DNA of 49,640 bases from Cognatiluteimonas weifangensis. Lineage in GTDB: Bacteria; Pseudomonadota; Gammaproteobacteria; Xanthomonadales; Xanthomonadaceae. The notes under the pieces are model-generated. The model was not told the DNA's origin, did not search any database, and worked only from the letters and a program-made list of their open reading frames with translations. This document shows positions 1 to 9,660 of the stretch, piece after piece. The DNA lies in contig NZ_QVPD01000016.1 in the NCBI RefSeq assembly GCF_003416885.1, forward strand, positions 1-49,640, read 5' to 3'. Positions within the stretch are counted from its first letter, which is position 1. The number at the start of each line of letters is the position of its first letter. The position numbers were made by a program, and so were the translations under genes.

Positions 1-88
1 CGGCTCGATGCAGGTAACGATGGCGCTGCCAAGCCCGCGCCGAGTGGACTGAGTTCAGATCTTCGATGGGTTGCCGGAATTCCACCAT
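1..88 (-). CDS. possible first integron cassette ORF (partial, runs off window)
   Basis: Reading leftward, an ATG at 88 opens a frame that stays open for 29 codons to the window edge. It begins MVEFRQPIEDLNSV and has no similarity that I recognise. The start lies just past a GTTAGGC core site (99 to 93), the place where the first cassette of an integron would begin, and it reads away from intI as cassettes do. The frame is short and GC-rich, so chance openness is quite possible. The real extent and the closing attC site would be left of this window. Confidence 0.25.
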   Translation of the reverse strand, partial: MVEFRQPIEDLNSVHSARAWQRHRYLHRA

Positions 89-110
89 TGGGGCCTAACG
101 CCTAGTGGAC
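38..110 (-). other. attI-like integron recombination site with GTTAGGC core
   Basis: On the minus strand, bases 99 to 93 read GTTAGGC, a match to the GTTRRRY core at which integron integrases cut (between G and TT). It lies about 160 bp upstream of the integrase start, in the orientation expected if cassettes extend leftward from intI. A near-identical 12-mer, CGCCKAGTGGAC, occurs at 38-49 and 99-110 (11 of 12 bases shared), one copy touching the core. These could be accessory integrase-binding direct repeats as in attI1, but that is inference. A 7-bp core can also occur by chance; location and orientation are the main support. Confidence 0.5.
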
Positions 111-260
111 CCCAAAAACGGGGATATGCACCGGATATTCATAGTCGGTGGCGGCGTCGTCAAGCGGGAAAACCCTACATCGGATCACGTACTTGGACGA
201 TGCCGCTGCGTTTGCAGGGCGGCCACGCTGTTGCCGGGAAACCGGTGCGGATGAGGGTGT

Positions 261-1286
261 ATGTCTTATCAGTCATCAGATGCGGTGGTATCCGATGCTT
301 CCGGGGGGGCGGCCGATGCGAAGAAACCCCGCTTGCTCGACGATGTTCGCCGGCGTTTGCGGCTCAAACACTACAGCCTGCGTACCGAGCGGGCGTATGT
401 GGGCTGGATCCGTCGGTTCATCCTGGCCAATAGCAAGCGGCATCCGCGACAGATGGGCGTAAAGGAGGTCGAGGCGTTCCTGACGCTGCTGGCGACCCGC
501 GGCAAGGTTGCGGCGAGCACCCAGAACCAGGCGCTGTCGGCGCTGCTGTTCCTGTACCGCGAGGTGCTGCAGGTCGATCTGCCGTGGATGGAGGACGTGG
601 TCCGGGCGAAGCGGCCGCAGCGCCTGCCGGTGGTGCTGTCGGTGGCGGAGGTGCAGGCGCTGCTGGCGCGGATGGAGGGGCGGCCGTGGTTGATCGCCAG
701 CGTGCTGTACGGCACCGGCCTGCGCCTGATGGAGTGCCTGCGGCTGCGGGTCAAGGATGTGGACTTCGCGCGCAACGAGATCATGGTGCGTGACGGCAAG
801 GGCGGCAAGGACCGGCGCACGGTGTTGCCGCGCGCGCTGGTCGAGCCGCTGCAGCGCGAACTCGAGCGGGTGCGTCTGCTGCACGACGACGACCTGGCGG
901 CCGGGTTCGGCGAGGTCTGGCTGCCGCATGCGCTGGCACGCAAGTATCCCAACGCCGCGCGCGAGTTCGGTTGGCAGTACGTGTTCGCGGCGCGGGCGCG
1001 GGCGTGCGATCCGCGCGACGGCCGCGAGCGGCGCCATCATTTCGACGAGGGCATGCTGTCGCGCGCACTCAAGCGCGCCCGCCTCGACGCCGGCCTCGCC
1101 AAGCCGGTCAGCGCGCACACCCTGCGTCATTCCTTCGCCACCCATCTGCTGGAAGCCGGCTACGACATCCGTACCATCCAGGAACTGCTCGGGCACAAGG
1201 ATGTGGCGACGACGCAGATCTACACCCACGTGCTGGGCCGCGGCGGCAACGGCGTGCTGAGTCCGCTGGACCGGCGCGTGGATTGA
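261..1286 (+). CDS. intI: integron integrase (IntI-type tyrosine recombinase)
   Basis: This 341-residue tyrosine recombinase would insert and excise gene cassettes at attI/attC sites. The N-terminal SAM-like DNA-binding domain spans about residues 25-115 ([20 protein letters not shown]). The catalytic domain carries R155 (GTGLR), a lysine in GKGGKDRR near 179-186, H286 and R289 (HTLRH), H312 (LLGH) and nucleophile Y321 (IYTHVL). The stretch about 221-260 ([16 protein letters not shown] onward) is the additional domain that separates IntI from XerC/D, and the tail GVLSPLD is also IntI-like. Length matches the family (about 320-340). All catalytic residues are present, so it looks functional. 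It converges on tamB. A G7 run lies in codons 14-16. Other in-frame starts downstream are possible but the chosen ATG leaves the N-terminus complete. Confidence 0.93.
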   Translation: MSYQSSDAVVSDASGGAADAKKPRLLDDVRRRLRLKHYSLRTERAYVGWIRRFILANSKRHPRQMGVKEVEAFLTLLATRGKVAASTQNQALSALLFLYREVLQVDLPWMEDVVRAKRPQRLPVVLSVAEVQALLARMEGRPWLIASVLYGTGLRLMECLRLRVKDVDFARNEIMVRDGKGGKDRRTVLPRALVEPLQRELERVRLLHDDDLAAGFGEVWLPHALARKYPNAAREFGWQYVFAARARACDPRDGRERRHHFDEGMLSRALKRARLDAGLAKPVSAHTLRHSFATHLLEAGYDIRTIQELLGHKDVATTQIYTHVLGRGGNGVLSPLDRRVD

Positions 1287-1405
1287 GCCCGCCGCCGTCG
1301 AATCCGCGCCGCGAAATGGGCGTGTCGTGCAACCCGCCGTGCCATCGGCTTCCTTCGCACAGGTCCCGCATTGGGCCCGACGAACGACTTGCCGAGCGAT
1401 CGCCG

Positions 1406-4400
1406 CTAGCGTTCCGTGCGCCAGTTGACCGAGGCCCGGTTCTCCGCCGTGCTGGATTCGATCTCGATGTCGAAGCCCTTGCGCAGCAGGTATTTCAGGG
1501 TCAGCACCTGGCCGGTGCCCAGCAGCGACACGCCGTAGCCGACGTAGAGTTTCGGCGACAGGTATTTGCCCACGCCGAGCACGCTGCCGCCCAGGGCGCG
1601 CGACTGGCTGACGCCGGCATCGTCCAGGCCGAGGCTGGCGCCCAGTTGCGAGGCCAGCAGGCTGCCGCCGGCGGAAAGCGCGGCGCTGGCGGCGTCGAGG
1701 CGGCGGCTTTCGTCGCCGGTCGCGGTGGACAGCGGCCGGCCGAGCGCGAGCCAGGCCAGCGCCTGGGACTGGTCGCTCGCTGGGTCGGTCCAGACTTCGG
1801 CCTGCGGGCGCGAGGCGCGGCCGCTGACGTCGATGCCGGCGGTGACGTCGCCCAGGTCGCGCTCGGCGCGGATGTCGAGCAGCGGATCGGCGATCGGGCC
1901 GCCCTGCCACAGCAGGCGGCCGCGGCGGATGGCGAGTTTCTGGCCGTAGGCGGTGTAGCGGCCGCCGACTTCGAGCGTGCCGCTGGCGAGCGTTTCGCGG
2001 CCCGGGCGCGCGCGCACCCGCAGGCTGCCGTCGAGGCTGCCGTCCAGGCCGAAGCCGTGGAGCCGCACGTCCTCGCCCAGCGCCAGGGTGAGGTCAAGCT
2101 GCAGCGGGGTGGCGAGGCCGTCTTCCGGGTCCGCCGGATCCAGGATCACCACGTCCGGCGAGGTGGACACGCCGCGGTCCAGCCGCTCCAGGTCGATGCG
2201 CGCGCTGGGCACGCCGACGCTGCCGCGGATGTCCAGCGGCTGCCGCGCGGCGTAGCGCACCGTCACGTCGGGGTCGATCACCGCGCGCAGGTCGCGGGTG
2301 TCGGAGGCGAGTACGTTCTTGCCGCGCACGTTGAGCAGCAGCGGGGTGTCGTCGTCGCGCCAGCCGAGCGTGCCGTCGATGTCCAGGATGCCGTCGCCGG
2401 AGCGCAGGCTGCCGGCAATGCGTGCGCTGCCGTCGGCGCGTGCGTCCAGGCGCAGGTTGCCGTCGCCGGGCGCGATCGCCAGCGCCGGGATCTCGGCGCT
2501 GAAGCCGCTGAGTTGCGCGCTGCCGCCCAGCACCGGCTGCGTGCGGCTGCCGGCCACGGTGACCTGGCCGACGAGCTGGCCGCGGGGCGCGACGATGTCC
2601 GGCGACAGCAACTCCATCCAGGTGAGCTCTTCGGTGTCGAGGGCGACAGTGGCGGACAACGGCGCATAGGCGTCCCAGCCGCTGGCCAGGCGCGCATGGA
2701 TGCGGCCGTCGCCGTCGAGCGTGGCGTCGAGGGTGGCCTGCACGCGTTGCGGATCCAGCTGCGCGTCGAGCACCAGGTTGCGGTAGTCGACCAGGTCATC
2801 GCCGGCACGCGCGCTGCTTTGCAGTCCGCCTGCGGCGGAAGCGAGGCGGGCGGTGCCGCGCCAGCCATTGCCGGCCGCGCGCAGATGGGCGGCAAGCGCG
2901 ATTTCGCCGTGCAGCAGCCACGGGCGACCGTCGTCGCGGACGGGCAGCCAGGGCGTGGCCAGCGCCAGCGGCAGGCTCTGGCCTGCGATGTCGAGGCCCT
3001 GGCGCGGCCACTGGCCGCTGGCGCAGAGGCTGCCGCCGTCGACCGCGGCGAGGCAGCTGCGGCCCAGCGTCCAGCCGTTGCCGCTCTGGGCGAAGCGGGC
3101 GGGCGCTTGCAGCTGCCAGGCGCCGCCTTTGACTGGCTGCAGCCGCAGGCGGTCGAGCGTGCCTTGCCAGGGTCTGGCCCGACCCCGGCTCGATGGGCCG
3201 TGGCCGCGCGCGGCGCTGCCCGCCAGCGCGAGGCTGCCGAATTCGCTCCTCGCGTTCGCTTCCAGTTGCAGTTGTTCGACCGCGCCGCGTGCGTCCACAT
3301 GCAGCCGATCGAAGACGACGCCGGCCTCGAGGCCACGCGCGTCCAGCACCAGCGCGCCGCTGCCGTGGCGCCAGGGCAGGCGACCTTGCGCGCGCAGGGT
3401 GTCGGCTTGCCAGCGGCGGTAACGCAGACCGCGGCCGTCGAGGTCGGCGGCGACATCCGGCGCGGTGCGGGCGCCGCCGAGGGCCAGCGTGCCGTGCAGG
3501 GTGCCGGCGGCATCGGGCAGCAGGTCGCCGAGTTGCAGCGGCGCAAAGGCGGCGTGCACGTCCAGCGTGTCGGCGATCGTGCCGCGCGCGCTGACGCGGC
3601 TGGCGCCGAGCGCGAGCGCGATGTCGCCTTCGTAGCGGGTGGCGGCGGCGTCGTTCGCCGGCCGCAGCAGCGCGACGCGGCCGTGGCCGCCGAGCGCGCG
3701 CCCGCGTAGCCTGCCGCCGAGCCGTTGCACGTCCAGGCGTGCGTCCAGGTCGCCGTTGCTGCGCGTCTCGCCGGTGCTGGCGAGGCGGCCATCCACCGCG
3801 CCGTCCCAGTCGGGCAGGAAGTAACCGGGATCGAAACCGGCCAGCGTGGCGGCGCCGTCCCAGGCCAGCGCCGGCGACCAGCGCAGGTGGCCGGTCGCCT
3901 CCAGCGTGCCGGTCGGCATGGTGGCATGCAGCTGGCGCACCCGTATCTGCGCGCGGGTGCCGCGGCCGTCGAAGTCGAGCTGCGCCCGTTGCGTCCCGCG
4001 CTGGAAGGTGGCCTTGCCGATCGCCGCCCAGCGGTCGGGGGTGCCGGCGATGCCGAAGTCGGCGTTAGCGACGACCGCCGGGGTGCCTGCGGTGTTGCCG
4101 AGCCAGCGCAGGTGGCGCGCGTTGAGTGCGAGCCGGCTCTGCGGCGCGGGACCCGCGCCGGTCGGCGGACGCAGGTCGAGGTGGCCGCGGGCGATGACGC
4201 GACCGTCGAGCAGGTCGACCACCAGCGGTTGCAGCTGCAATACCTGGTCGTGCAGGCGCACGCGCGAGGGCTGCAGCGTGGCAGTGAAGGCGCCGCGCGC
4301 GAGGCTGCCCTGCAGCCGCGCCGCGCCGCCGCTGCCGCGGGCACGCAGGTCGAAGGCGATCGGTGTGGCGGGGACGCCGGTGCCGGACAGCAGGCCGGGA

Positions 4401-5371
4401 TCCAGCGCTGCGCTGCCGGCGCGCAACGTCCACTGCGGGCGTTCGCCGCCGCTGTCGTCGGTGAGCGTCAGCAGGGCGTCGAGTGGCGCCGGCGCATGGC
4501 CGGAGACCGCGACCAGCAGCCGCGCCAGGTCGCCGCGCGCCACCACGCCGAGGCGCGGCGGCGTGCGTCCGGCCGGCGCCGGCAGCGCCGCGGTGAGCGT
4601 GAAGTCGCTGCGGTAATCGTCGCGCGGCGCGTAGTCGCCGTGCGCGCCGAAGCGGCCGCGGTCGCTGTCGACGACCAGGTGCTCGACGTGCAGCTGGCCG
4701 GCGGACGCATCGAGGCCGCCGCGCGCGCTGCGGATCGCGAGCAGCGGTTGCGCCGCGCGGGTGACCGCGAGCCGGTCGATGCGGATGGCGTCGGCCTGCA
4801 GTGCCAGTGGCGGGGCGATGTCCGGCAGCGATTGCGGCCAGCGCGGCCACGCGAACGGCGTGTCGCTGCGCGGCAGGTCGAGCGTGGCGTCGCGCACCAC
4901 CAGCGCGTCCAGCCGCAGCCGCCGGCCGAGCAGCGGGCGCAGCGCCGGATCCAGCACGATGGCGCGCGCGCTGAAGCTGATGCGCCCCATCGCGCAGCTG
5001 GCGGCGGCGCTGGGCACGCAGTCCGCGTCCAGCTGCCGCGGCATCGAGAAGCGCACGCCGTGCAAGGTCAGCGGGCCGGCCGCCGGGCCTTGCGCGCGCG
5101 TCCAGTCGAGCGTGGTGCCTGCCGGCAGCCGCGCCACGATCTGCCGCAGCAGCAGGTCGCGGCCGCCGATGGTCAGCAGCAGCCAGGACAGCGCCAGCGC
5201 CGCCACGAGTGCCAGCGCCAGCGTGCCCAGGCCGGCGCGGACCGCGAGCCGGCGTTGCCGGCGGCGGCGCAGCGCGCGCAGTTCGGCGATCCGCGCCTCG
5301 CGCTGCTGCGCGCTGGCGTTTTCGGGCAGCGGCGCCAGACCGTGGCGGCGTTCGCGGTCGCGCCGGCTCAC
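1406..5371 (-). CDS. tamB: translocation and assembly module inner-membrane protein TamB
   Basis: TamB spans the periplasm from an inner-membrane anchor to TamA and helps insert outer-membrane proteins and/or move phospholipid to the outer membrane. The 1321-residue product has a basic N-terminus, one hydrophobic anchor at about residues 45-67 (LGTLALALVAALALSWLLL), a very long repetitive beta-rich region of alternating hydrophobic residues, and a C-terminal DUF490 domain (roughly the last 350 residues: GRYTAYGQKLAIRRGRL, later KYLSPKLYVGYG, ending VNWRTER). Length is close to E. coli TamB (1259). The start is GTG at 5371, sharing a GTGA overlap with the tamA stop, so the two are translationally coupled. 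It is the last gene of the leftward glyQ-glyS-tamA-tamB cluster and is convergent with intI; no clear terminator was seen in the 119-bp gap. Confidence 0.93.
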   Translation of the reverse strand: MSRRDRERRHGLAPLPENASAQQREARIAELRALRRRRQRRLAVRAGLGTLALALVAALALSWLLLTIGGRDLLLRQIVARLPAGTTLDWTRAQGPAAGPLTLHGVRFSMPRQLDADCVPSAAASCAMGRISFSARAIVLDPALRPLLGRRLRLDALVVRDATLDLPRSDTPFAWPRWPQSLPDIAPPLALQADAIRIDRLAVTRAAQPLLAIRSARGGLDASAGQLHVEHLVVDSDRGRFGAHGDYAPRDDYRSDFTLTAALPAPAGRTPPRLGVVARGDLARLLVAVSGHAPAPLDALLTLTDDSGGERPQWTLRAGSAALDPGLLSGTGVPATPIAFDLRARGSGGAARLQGSLARGAFTATLQPSRVRLHDQVLQLQPLVVDLLDGRVIARGHLDLRPPTGAGPAPQSRLALNARHLRWLGNTAGTPAVVANADFGIAGTPDRWAAIGKATFQRGTQRAQLDFDGRGTRAQIRVRQLHATMPTGTLEATGHLRWSPALAWDGAATLAGFDPGYFLPDWDGAVDGRLASTGETRSNGDLDARLDVQRLGGRLRGRALGGHGRVALLRPANDAAATRYEGDIALALGASRVSARGTIADTLDVHAAFAPLQLGDLLPDAAGTLHGTLALGGARTAPDVAADLDGRGLRYRRWQADTLRAQGRLPWRHGSGALVLDARGLEAGVVFDRLHVDARGAVEQLQLEANARSEFGSLALAGSAARGHGPSSRGRARPWQGTLDRLRLQPVKGGAWQLQAPARFAQSGNGWTLGRSCLAAVDGGSLCASGQWPRQGLDIAGQSLPLALATPWLPVRDDGRPWLLHGEIALAAHLRAAGNGWRGTARLASAAGGLQSSARAGDDLVDYRNLVLDAQLDPQRVQATLDATLDGDGRIHARLASGWDAYAPLSATVALDTEELTWMELLSPDIVAPRGQLVGQVTVAGSRTQPVLGGSAQLSGFSAEIPALAIAPGDGNLRLDARADGSARIAGSLRSGDGILDIDGTLGWRDDDTPLLLNVRGKNVLASDTRDLRAVIDPDVTVRYAARQPLDIRGSVGVPSARIDLERLDRGVSTSPDVVILDPADPEDGLATPLQLDLTLALGEDVRLHGFGLDGSLDGSLRVRARPGRETLASGTLEVGGRYTAYGQKLAIRRGRLLWQGGPIADPLLDIRAERDLGDVTAGIDVSGRASRPQAEVWTDPASDQSQALAWLALGRPLSTATGDESRRLDAASAALSAGGSLLASQLGASLGLDDAGVSQSRALGGSVLGVGKYLSPKLYVGYGVSLLGTGQVLTLKYLLRKGFDIEIESSTAENRASVNWRTER

Positions 5372-7149
5372 AGGTCGGCACCGATGTTGAGGTTGAGGGT
5401 GAACGGCGAGCGCGGGTCGTCGAGTCCGCGGGCGATGTCCAGCCGCACCGGGCCCACCGGCGAGCGCCAGCGCACGCCGACGCCGACGCCGGTGTGCCAG
5501 TCCGGCGACGTGCCGTCGAACGCGCTGCCGCCGTCCACGAACACCGCGCCGCCCCAGCTGGCGCCGAAGTAGCGCTCGTACTCGGCGCTGGCGGTGATCA
5601 CGTTCTTCGCGCCGAGGCCGAAATCGCCCAGGCGCGGGCCGACCTCGCGGTAGTCGTAGCCGCGGATGCTGCGGTCGCCGCCGGCGTAGAAGCGCAGGCT
5701 CGGCGGCAGCTCGACCACGCTGCCGGTGAAGGTGTGGCCGAGCTCGCCGCGCACGATCAGGCGATCGCGCGGGCCCAGGCCGCGGAACCAGCTGGCGCGC
5801 GCCTGCGCCTGCAGGAAGCCGGCGTCGGCACCGAGCACGCCTGCGCGCGCGCCGCGCAACTGCAGCGTGCCGCCGAGCGCGTTGCGCGGATACAGGCGGT
5901 CGTCGGCGCGGACGTATTCGGCGCGCAGCGAGGGGAAGGCGAAACTGCCGTAGCGGTAGGCGGGATGGTCGAGGTCGCCGGTATACGCCCAGCGCTCGCG
6001 CAGTACATGCAGCGCGGCGATCGCGGTCAGGCGCGCATCGATCCGGCCGCTGCGGCTGGCGACGAACTCGACCCGGCGGCTGTCAATGTAGTCGGTCTGC
6101 TCGTCGGCCAGCTGCAGGCTGGCGCTGTACCAGCCGTCGACCCAGGCGAAGGCGGGGATGCGGTACTGCACGGTCGCGGTCTTGCGCTTCTGCGCCCAGT
6201 CCACCTGCGCCAGCACCTTGTGCCCGCGCGCGTTGAGGTAGCGCCGCTCCAGGCCCAGGCGCACGCCGGCGCCGCTGTCGCTGCCGTAGCTGAGGCCGGC
6301 GGTGTAGATGCTGCGCTTGGCGGGGGTCAGCGTCACCGTCACCGGCACGCGCTTGCCGTTGCCCGCGGGCCCCGGCGCGGCTTGCTCGGGATGCGGCTCG
6401 ATCTCCACGCGGCTGAAGTAATCCAGTGCCACCAGCGAGGTGCGCAGGCGGTCGAGCTTGCCCTGGTGGTAATAGCTGCCCTCGTCCCAGTACACCAGCT
6501 TGTCGAACAGATCCGGGCGCAGGATCCGCGTCGGCGTCTGCTCGAAGGCGATGCGGCCCATGGCGTAGCGCGCGCCGCTGTGCCAGCGCAGGTCGATGTC
6601 GGCCGCGTGCGCGGCGCGGGTGACCTCGACCCGGCGCGCGAGGAAGTCGGCATCGAAATAGCCGCGCTCGGCCAGGCGGCGGCTGATCCGGGTCTTGCTG
6701 GCTTCGTACAGGCGGCTGTCGAAGATCGCGCCCGGGCCGGGGGCGAAGGCGGCGAGCTCTGCGCGCATGTAGCGGTCGCTGCCGGCCGCGCCTTCGATCG
6801 CGACGGTGCGCTCGCGCACGCGCACCGGCGTGCCGGGCGTCACCGCGATGGTGACGTCGCCGCTGGCGCCATCGCGCGTCACCGTCACCTGCGGCGTGTA
6901 GTAGCCGAACGGCTGCAGCGCCTCGCGAGTCTCGTCCTGCGCCGCGCGCACCAGATAGTCCAGGCGCCGCTCGGAGAGGTCCTTGCCGATCGCCTCCACC
7001 AGCGACAGCGACACGCGGACGTTGTCGGTCATCGCCTCGTCCAGGCCGACGATGTCCACGCGCCGCACCACCGCCGCCTGCGCCGCGATGGCCTGCGCGA
7101 GCAGCGGGCACAGCGCGACGATAGCGAGCAGGCGGGGGAGCGGACGCAT
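5368..7149 (-). CDS. tamA: translocation and assembly module outer-membrane protein TamA (Omp85 family)
   Basis: TamA is an Omp85-family outer-membrane barrel working with TamB in outer-membrane protein assembly. The 593-residue product starts at the ATG at 7149, chosen because it opens a typical Sec signal peptide (MRPLPRLLAIVALCPLLAQA, cleavage near 25). The frame is open further upstream, but only through hairpin repeats. After the signal come POTRA domains (about 27-260, opening VVRRVDIVGL), then the C-terminal 16-strand barrel with the family loop motif SIRGYDYRE and the end LNLNIGADL. The stop overlaps the tamB GTG start (GTGA). Upstream lies a 312-bp gap with strong hairpins separating it from glyS, so it may be transcribed separately from glyQS. 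Confidence 0.93.
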   Translation of the reverse strand: MRPLPRLLAIVALCPLLAQAIAAQAAVVRRVDIVGLDEAMTDNVRVSLSLVEAIGKDLSERRLDYLVRAAQDETREALQPFGYYTPQVTVTRDGASGDVTIAVTPGTPVRVRERTVAIEGAAGSDRYMRAELAAFAPGPGAIFDSRLYEASKTRISRRLAERGYFDADFLARRVEVTRAAHAADIDLRWHSGARYAMGRIAFEQTPTRILRPDLFDKLVYWDEGSYYHQGKLDRLRTSLVALDYFSRVEIEPHPEQAAPGPAGNGKRVPVTVTLTPAKRSIYTAGLSYGSDSGAGVRLGLERRYLNARGHKVLAQVDWAQKRKTATVQYRIPAFAWVDGWYSASLQLADEQTDYIDSRRVEFVASRSGRIDARLTAIAALHVLRERWAYTGDLDHPAYRYGSFAFPSLRAEYVRADDRLYPRNALGGTLQLRGARAGVLGADAGFLQAQARASWFRGLGPRDRLIVRGELGHTFTGSVVELPPSLRFYAGGDRSIRGYDYREVGPRLGDFGLGAKNVITASAEYERYFGASWGGAVFVDGGSAFDGTSPDWHTGVGVGVRWRSPVGPVRLDIARGLDDPRSPFTLNLNIGADL

Positions 7150-7204
7150 GCCGGGAGCATACCCGGCGCGCGTCAACGGCAACTGACGGCTACGCCGCCT
7201 GGCC

Positions 7205-7440
7205 GCCGGCCCCTCATCCGCCTTCGGCACCTTCTCCCCGCAAGCGGGGAGAAGGAAAGAGCTGTTGCCCCGCGTCGTCATCCCGCGCCTCGTGCAGCGG
7301 CCTGCTCTCGCCCCGCAGGCAAGGAGAAGAAAAAGTCTTCGCTCCTGTATCGTCATCCCTCCCCCGCGCAAGGAGGCCGCCCTCGCCCCGCGCAGCGGGG
7401 AGAGGGACAGCTTCGCGCAGCGAAGCAGGGTGAGGGGTGC
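7205..7440. repeat. hairpin-rich repeat patch between glyS and tamA
   Basis: This patch fills most of the 312-bp gap 7150-7461. It holds a perfect 12-bp stem with an AA loop at 7230-7255 (CCTTCTCCCCGC and its complement), a second near-perfect 12-bp stem at 7380-7406 with one mismatch, and a small stem at 7411-7425 (CTTCGC/GCGAAG). CCCTCA-like and GGTGAGGG-like edges surround them. The same type of CTCTCCC/GGGAGAG hairpin recurs as a tandem triplet at 36061-36321. No T-run follows either stem on the minus strand, so they are better described as dispersed palindromic repeats than as intrinsic terminators, although they may protect or end glyS mRNA. Confidence 0.7.
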
Positions 7441-7461
7441 CGCTTTACCGTCGGAGTCCGC

Positions 7462-9660
7462 CTACGCGGACAAGTGCTCGATCGCGGCGACGCTGCCCAG
7501 GCGCGCGGCCAGCCGCTGCAGCAGCGCCAGGCGGTTGTGGCGCACCGCGGCGTCGTCGACGTTGACCATCACCTGGTCGAAGAACGCGTCGACCTGCGGC
7601 CGCAGCCGCGCCAGGCGGCCGAGCACGGCGACGTAGTCGCCTGCCGCCAGCGCGGCGTCGCTGTCGGCGATCGCGGCGTCCACCGCCGCGGCCAGCTCGC
7701 GCTCGGCGGCTTCGGCGAACAGTGCCGGGTCCACCGCCTGCGGAATGTCGCCCTCGACCTTCTTCAGGATGTTGCGGATGCGCTTGTTGGCCGCGGCCAG
7801 CGCGTCGGCCTCCGGCAGCAGCGCGAACTCCGCGATCGCCTTGAGCCGGCGGTCGAAGTCGTGCAGCGAGGCCGGGCGCAGCGCCGCGACCGCTTCAAAC
7901 TGCTGCGGCGGAACGCCCTGGTCGGCGTAGTAGCCGTGCAGGCGGTCGAGGATGAAGTCGAGAATGTCTCGAACGTTCTGATTCGGAAAAATGTCATCTG
8001 TCGTAACAGTGTGTACACCCGAAGCTTCGACGCCCTTTGATTTGGCTCGAGCGGCTTCGGATTCGACTTTCTGAAGTGCCGTTTGCCTTAAAGCCATCGA
8101 TGCTTGAGCTTCAGCGATCTTGATCAACTTCGGCAGGTCTAGCTCGATCCCGCGCTCGATGAGCGTGCGCGCCAGGCCCAGCGCATTGCGTCGCAGCGCG
8201 AACGGGTCCTTGTTGCCGGTCGGCTTCAGGCCCGCGGCGAAACCGCCGGCCAGCGTGTCCAGGCGCTCGGCGATCGCCAGCACCTGGCCCAGCGGCGACG
8301 GCGCCACCGCGTCGGCCGAAAAGCGCGGCATGTAGGCCTCGTCCAGCGCCTGCGCCAGCTGCGCGCGCGCGTCGGCGTCGAGGTCGGCCAGCGCCGCATC
8401 GCGCAGCGCGTAGTAGCGCCCGGCGATGCCCTGCAGCTCCGGGAACTCGTTGACCAGCCGCGATTGCAGGTCGGCCTTGGACAGCTCCGCGGCGCGACGG
8501 GCGAGCGCGGGATCGACCCCGACTTCGCCCGCGATGGCCTGCGCCAGCGCGGCCACGCGCGCGACCTTGGCGGCCACGCTGCCGAGCCGGGCCTGGTAGG
8601 TCACCGTCGTCAGCCCGTCGTTCATCGCCGTCAGCCCCTGCTTGAGGTCTGCGTCGAAGAAGAAGCGCGCGTCGGCGAAGCGCGGCCGGATCACGCGCTC
8701 GTAGCCCTTGCGCACCTCGGCCACGGCGGTCGATTCGAGGTTGGCGATGCCGACGAAGTGCTCGCTCAGCTTGCCGTCGGCGTCCAGCACCGGGAAGAAT
8801 TTCTGGTTGGCTTCCATCGTGGCGATGAGTGCTTCCGCCGGCACCGCGAGGAAGTCGCGCTCGAAGCTGCACAGCACCGCGCTGGGCCATTCGCTCAGGC
8901 ACTCGACCTGGGCGAGGTTGTCCGCGTCGATGCGGGCGACGCCGCCGACCGATGCCGCCGCGGCCTCGACCTCGCGCACGATGCGCGCGCGGCGCTCGTC
9001 CGGATCCACCAGCACGTGCGCGTTGCGTAGCGCATCGACGTAGTCGCCGGGCGCGTCGATCCGCACCGCGCCCTCGTGCATGAAGCGGTGGCCGCGGCTG
9101 CTGTGGCCGGCCGCGAGCCCGAACAGCTCGCCGGCCACGACCTGCGCGCCGTGCAGCAGCACCCACCAGTGCACCGGCCGCGCGAAACCCTCGGCGCGGT
9201 CGCCCCAGCGCATCGGCTTGGGGATCGGCATCGCCGCCACCGCCTCGCGCACGATCTGCGGCAGCAGCGCGGCGGTGGCCGCGCCCGGCGTCGTCGCGCG
9301 GTGCACGAAGCGCTCGCCGCGGGCGTCGGCGGTGCGTGCCAGCGCGCTCCAGTCGACCCCGGCCTTGGCGGCGAAGCCCTGCAGCGCGCGGGTCGGCTGG
9401 CCGGCGGCGTCGAGCGCGATGTTGACGTAGGGGCCGAGCAGTTCCGCGTGCTGCTCGGGCTGCATCGTGGCGACCCCCGGCAGCAGCACCGCCAGCCGGC
9501 GCGGCGTGTACAGCGGCTTGGCGTCGTCGCGATCCACGGCGATGCCGCGCTTGAGCAGCCCGTCGATCACGCCGTCGAACAGCGCCTGCGCCAGGCCGGG
9601 CAGGGCGCCGACCGGCAGTTCCTCGGTGCCGATTTCGACCAGCAGCGGTTGCAGGCTCAT
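7462..9660 (-). CDS. glyS: glycyl-tRNA synthetase beta subunit, with low-GC in-frame insertion
   Basis: GlyS is the beta chain of the alpha2beta2 glycyl-tRNA synthetase and supplies tRNA recognition; the alpha chain (glyQ) lies directly upstream. The 732-residue protein begins [16 protein letters not shown], the classic GlyS start, and ends in the anticodon-binding-like region ([16 protein letters not shown], then [10 protein letters not shown]). E. coli GlyS is 689 residues. The excess is largely explained by an extra segment at about residues 515-565 ([14 protein letters not shown] onward), between the LPKLIKIAE helix and [17 protein letters not shown]. Its DNA (about 7965-8110) is only about 49% GC, counted over 7981-8100, against about 70% around it. 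The frame is intact. The ATG overlaps the glyQ stop (ATGA), indicating coupled translation. Confidence 0.95.
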   Translation of the reverse strand: MSLQPLLVEIGTEELPVGALPGLAQALFDGVIDGLLKRGIAVDRDDAKPLYTPRRLAVLLPGVATMQPEQHAELLGPYVNIALDAAGQPTRALQGFAAKAGVDWSALARTADARGERFVHRATTPGAATAALLPQIVREAVAAMPIPKPMRWGDRAEGFARPVHWWVLLHGAQVVAGELFGLAAGHSSRGHRFMHEGAVRIDAPGDYVDALRNAHVLVDPDERRARIVREVEAAAASVGGVARIDADNLAQVECLSEWPSAVLCSFERDFLAVPAEALIATMEANQKFFPVLDADGKLSEHFVGIANLESTAVAEVRKGYERVIRPRFADARFFFDADLKQGLTAMNDGLTTVTYQARLGSVAAKVARVAALAQAIAGEVGVDPALARRAAELSKADLQSRLVNEFPELQGIAGRYYALRDAALADLDADARAQLAQALDEAYMPRFSADAVAPSPLGQVLAIAERLDTLAGGFAAGLKPTGNKDPFALRRNALGLARTLIERGIELDLPKLIKIAEAQASMALRQTALQKVESEAARAKSKGVEASGVHTVTTDDIFPNQNVRDILDFILDRLHGYYADQGVPPQQFEAVAALRPASLHDFDRRLKAIAEFALLPEADALAAANKRIRNILKKVEGDIPQAVDPALFAEAAERELAAAVDAAIADSDAALAAGDYVAVLGRLARLRPQVDAFFDQVMVNVDDAAVRHNRLALLQRLAARLGSVAAIEHLSA

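Noticed and set aside
304..310. G7 run in the 5' part of intI as a phase-variation tract
   Set aside because: Seven Gs in about 70% GC DNA is not remarkable and the frame is intact.
971..5572. Very long plus-strand open frames opposite tamB (971-3709 and 3725-5572)
   Set aside because: They are antisense to a clear tamB, have Ala/Arg/Gln-rich composition without motifs, and arise from GC-rich codon bias.
5209..8040. Long plus-strand open frame opposite tamA and glyS
   Set aside because: Shadow of the minus-strand genes; no domain or signal recognisable.
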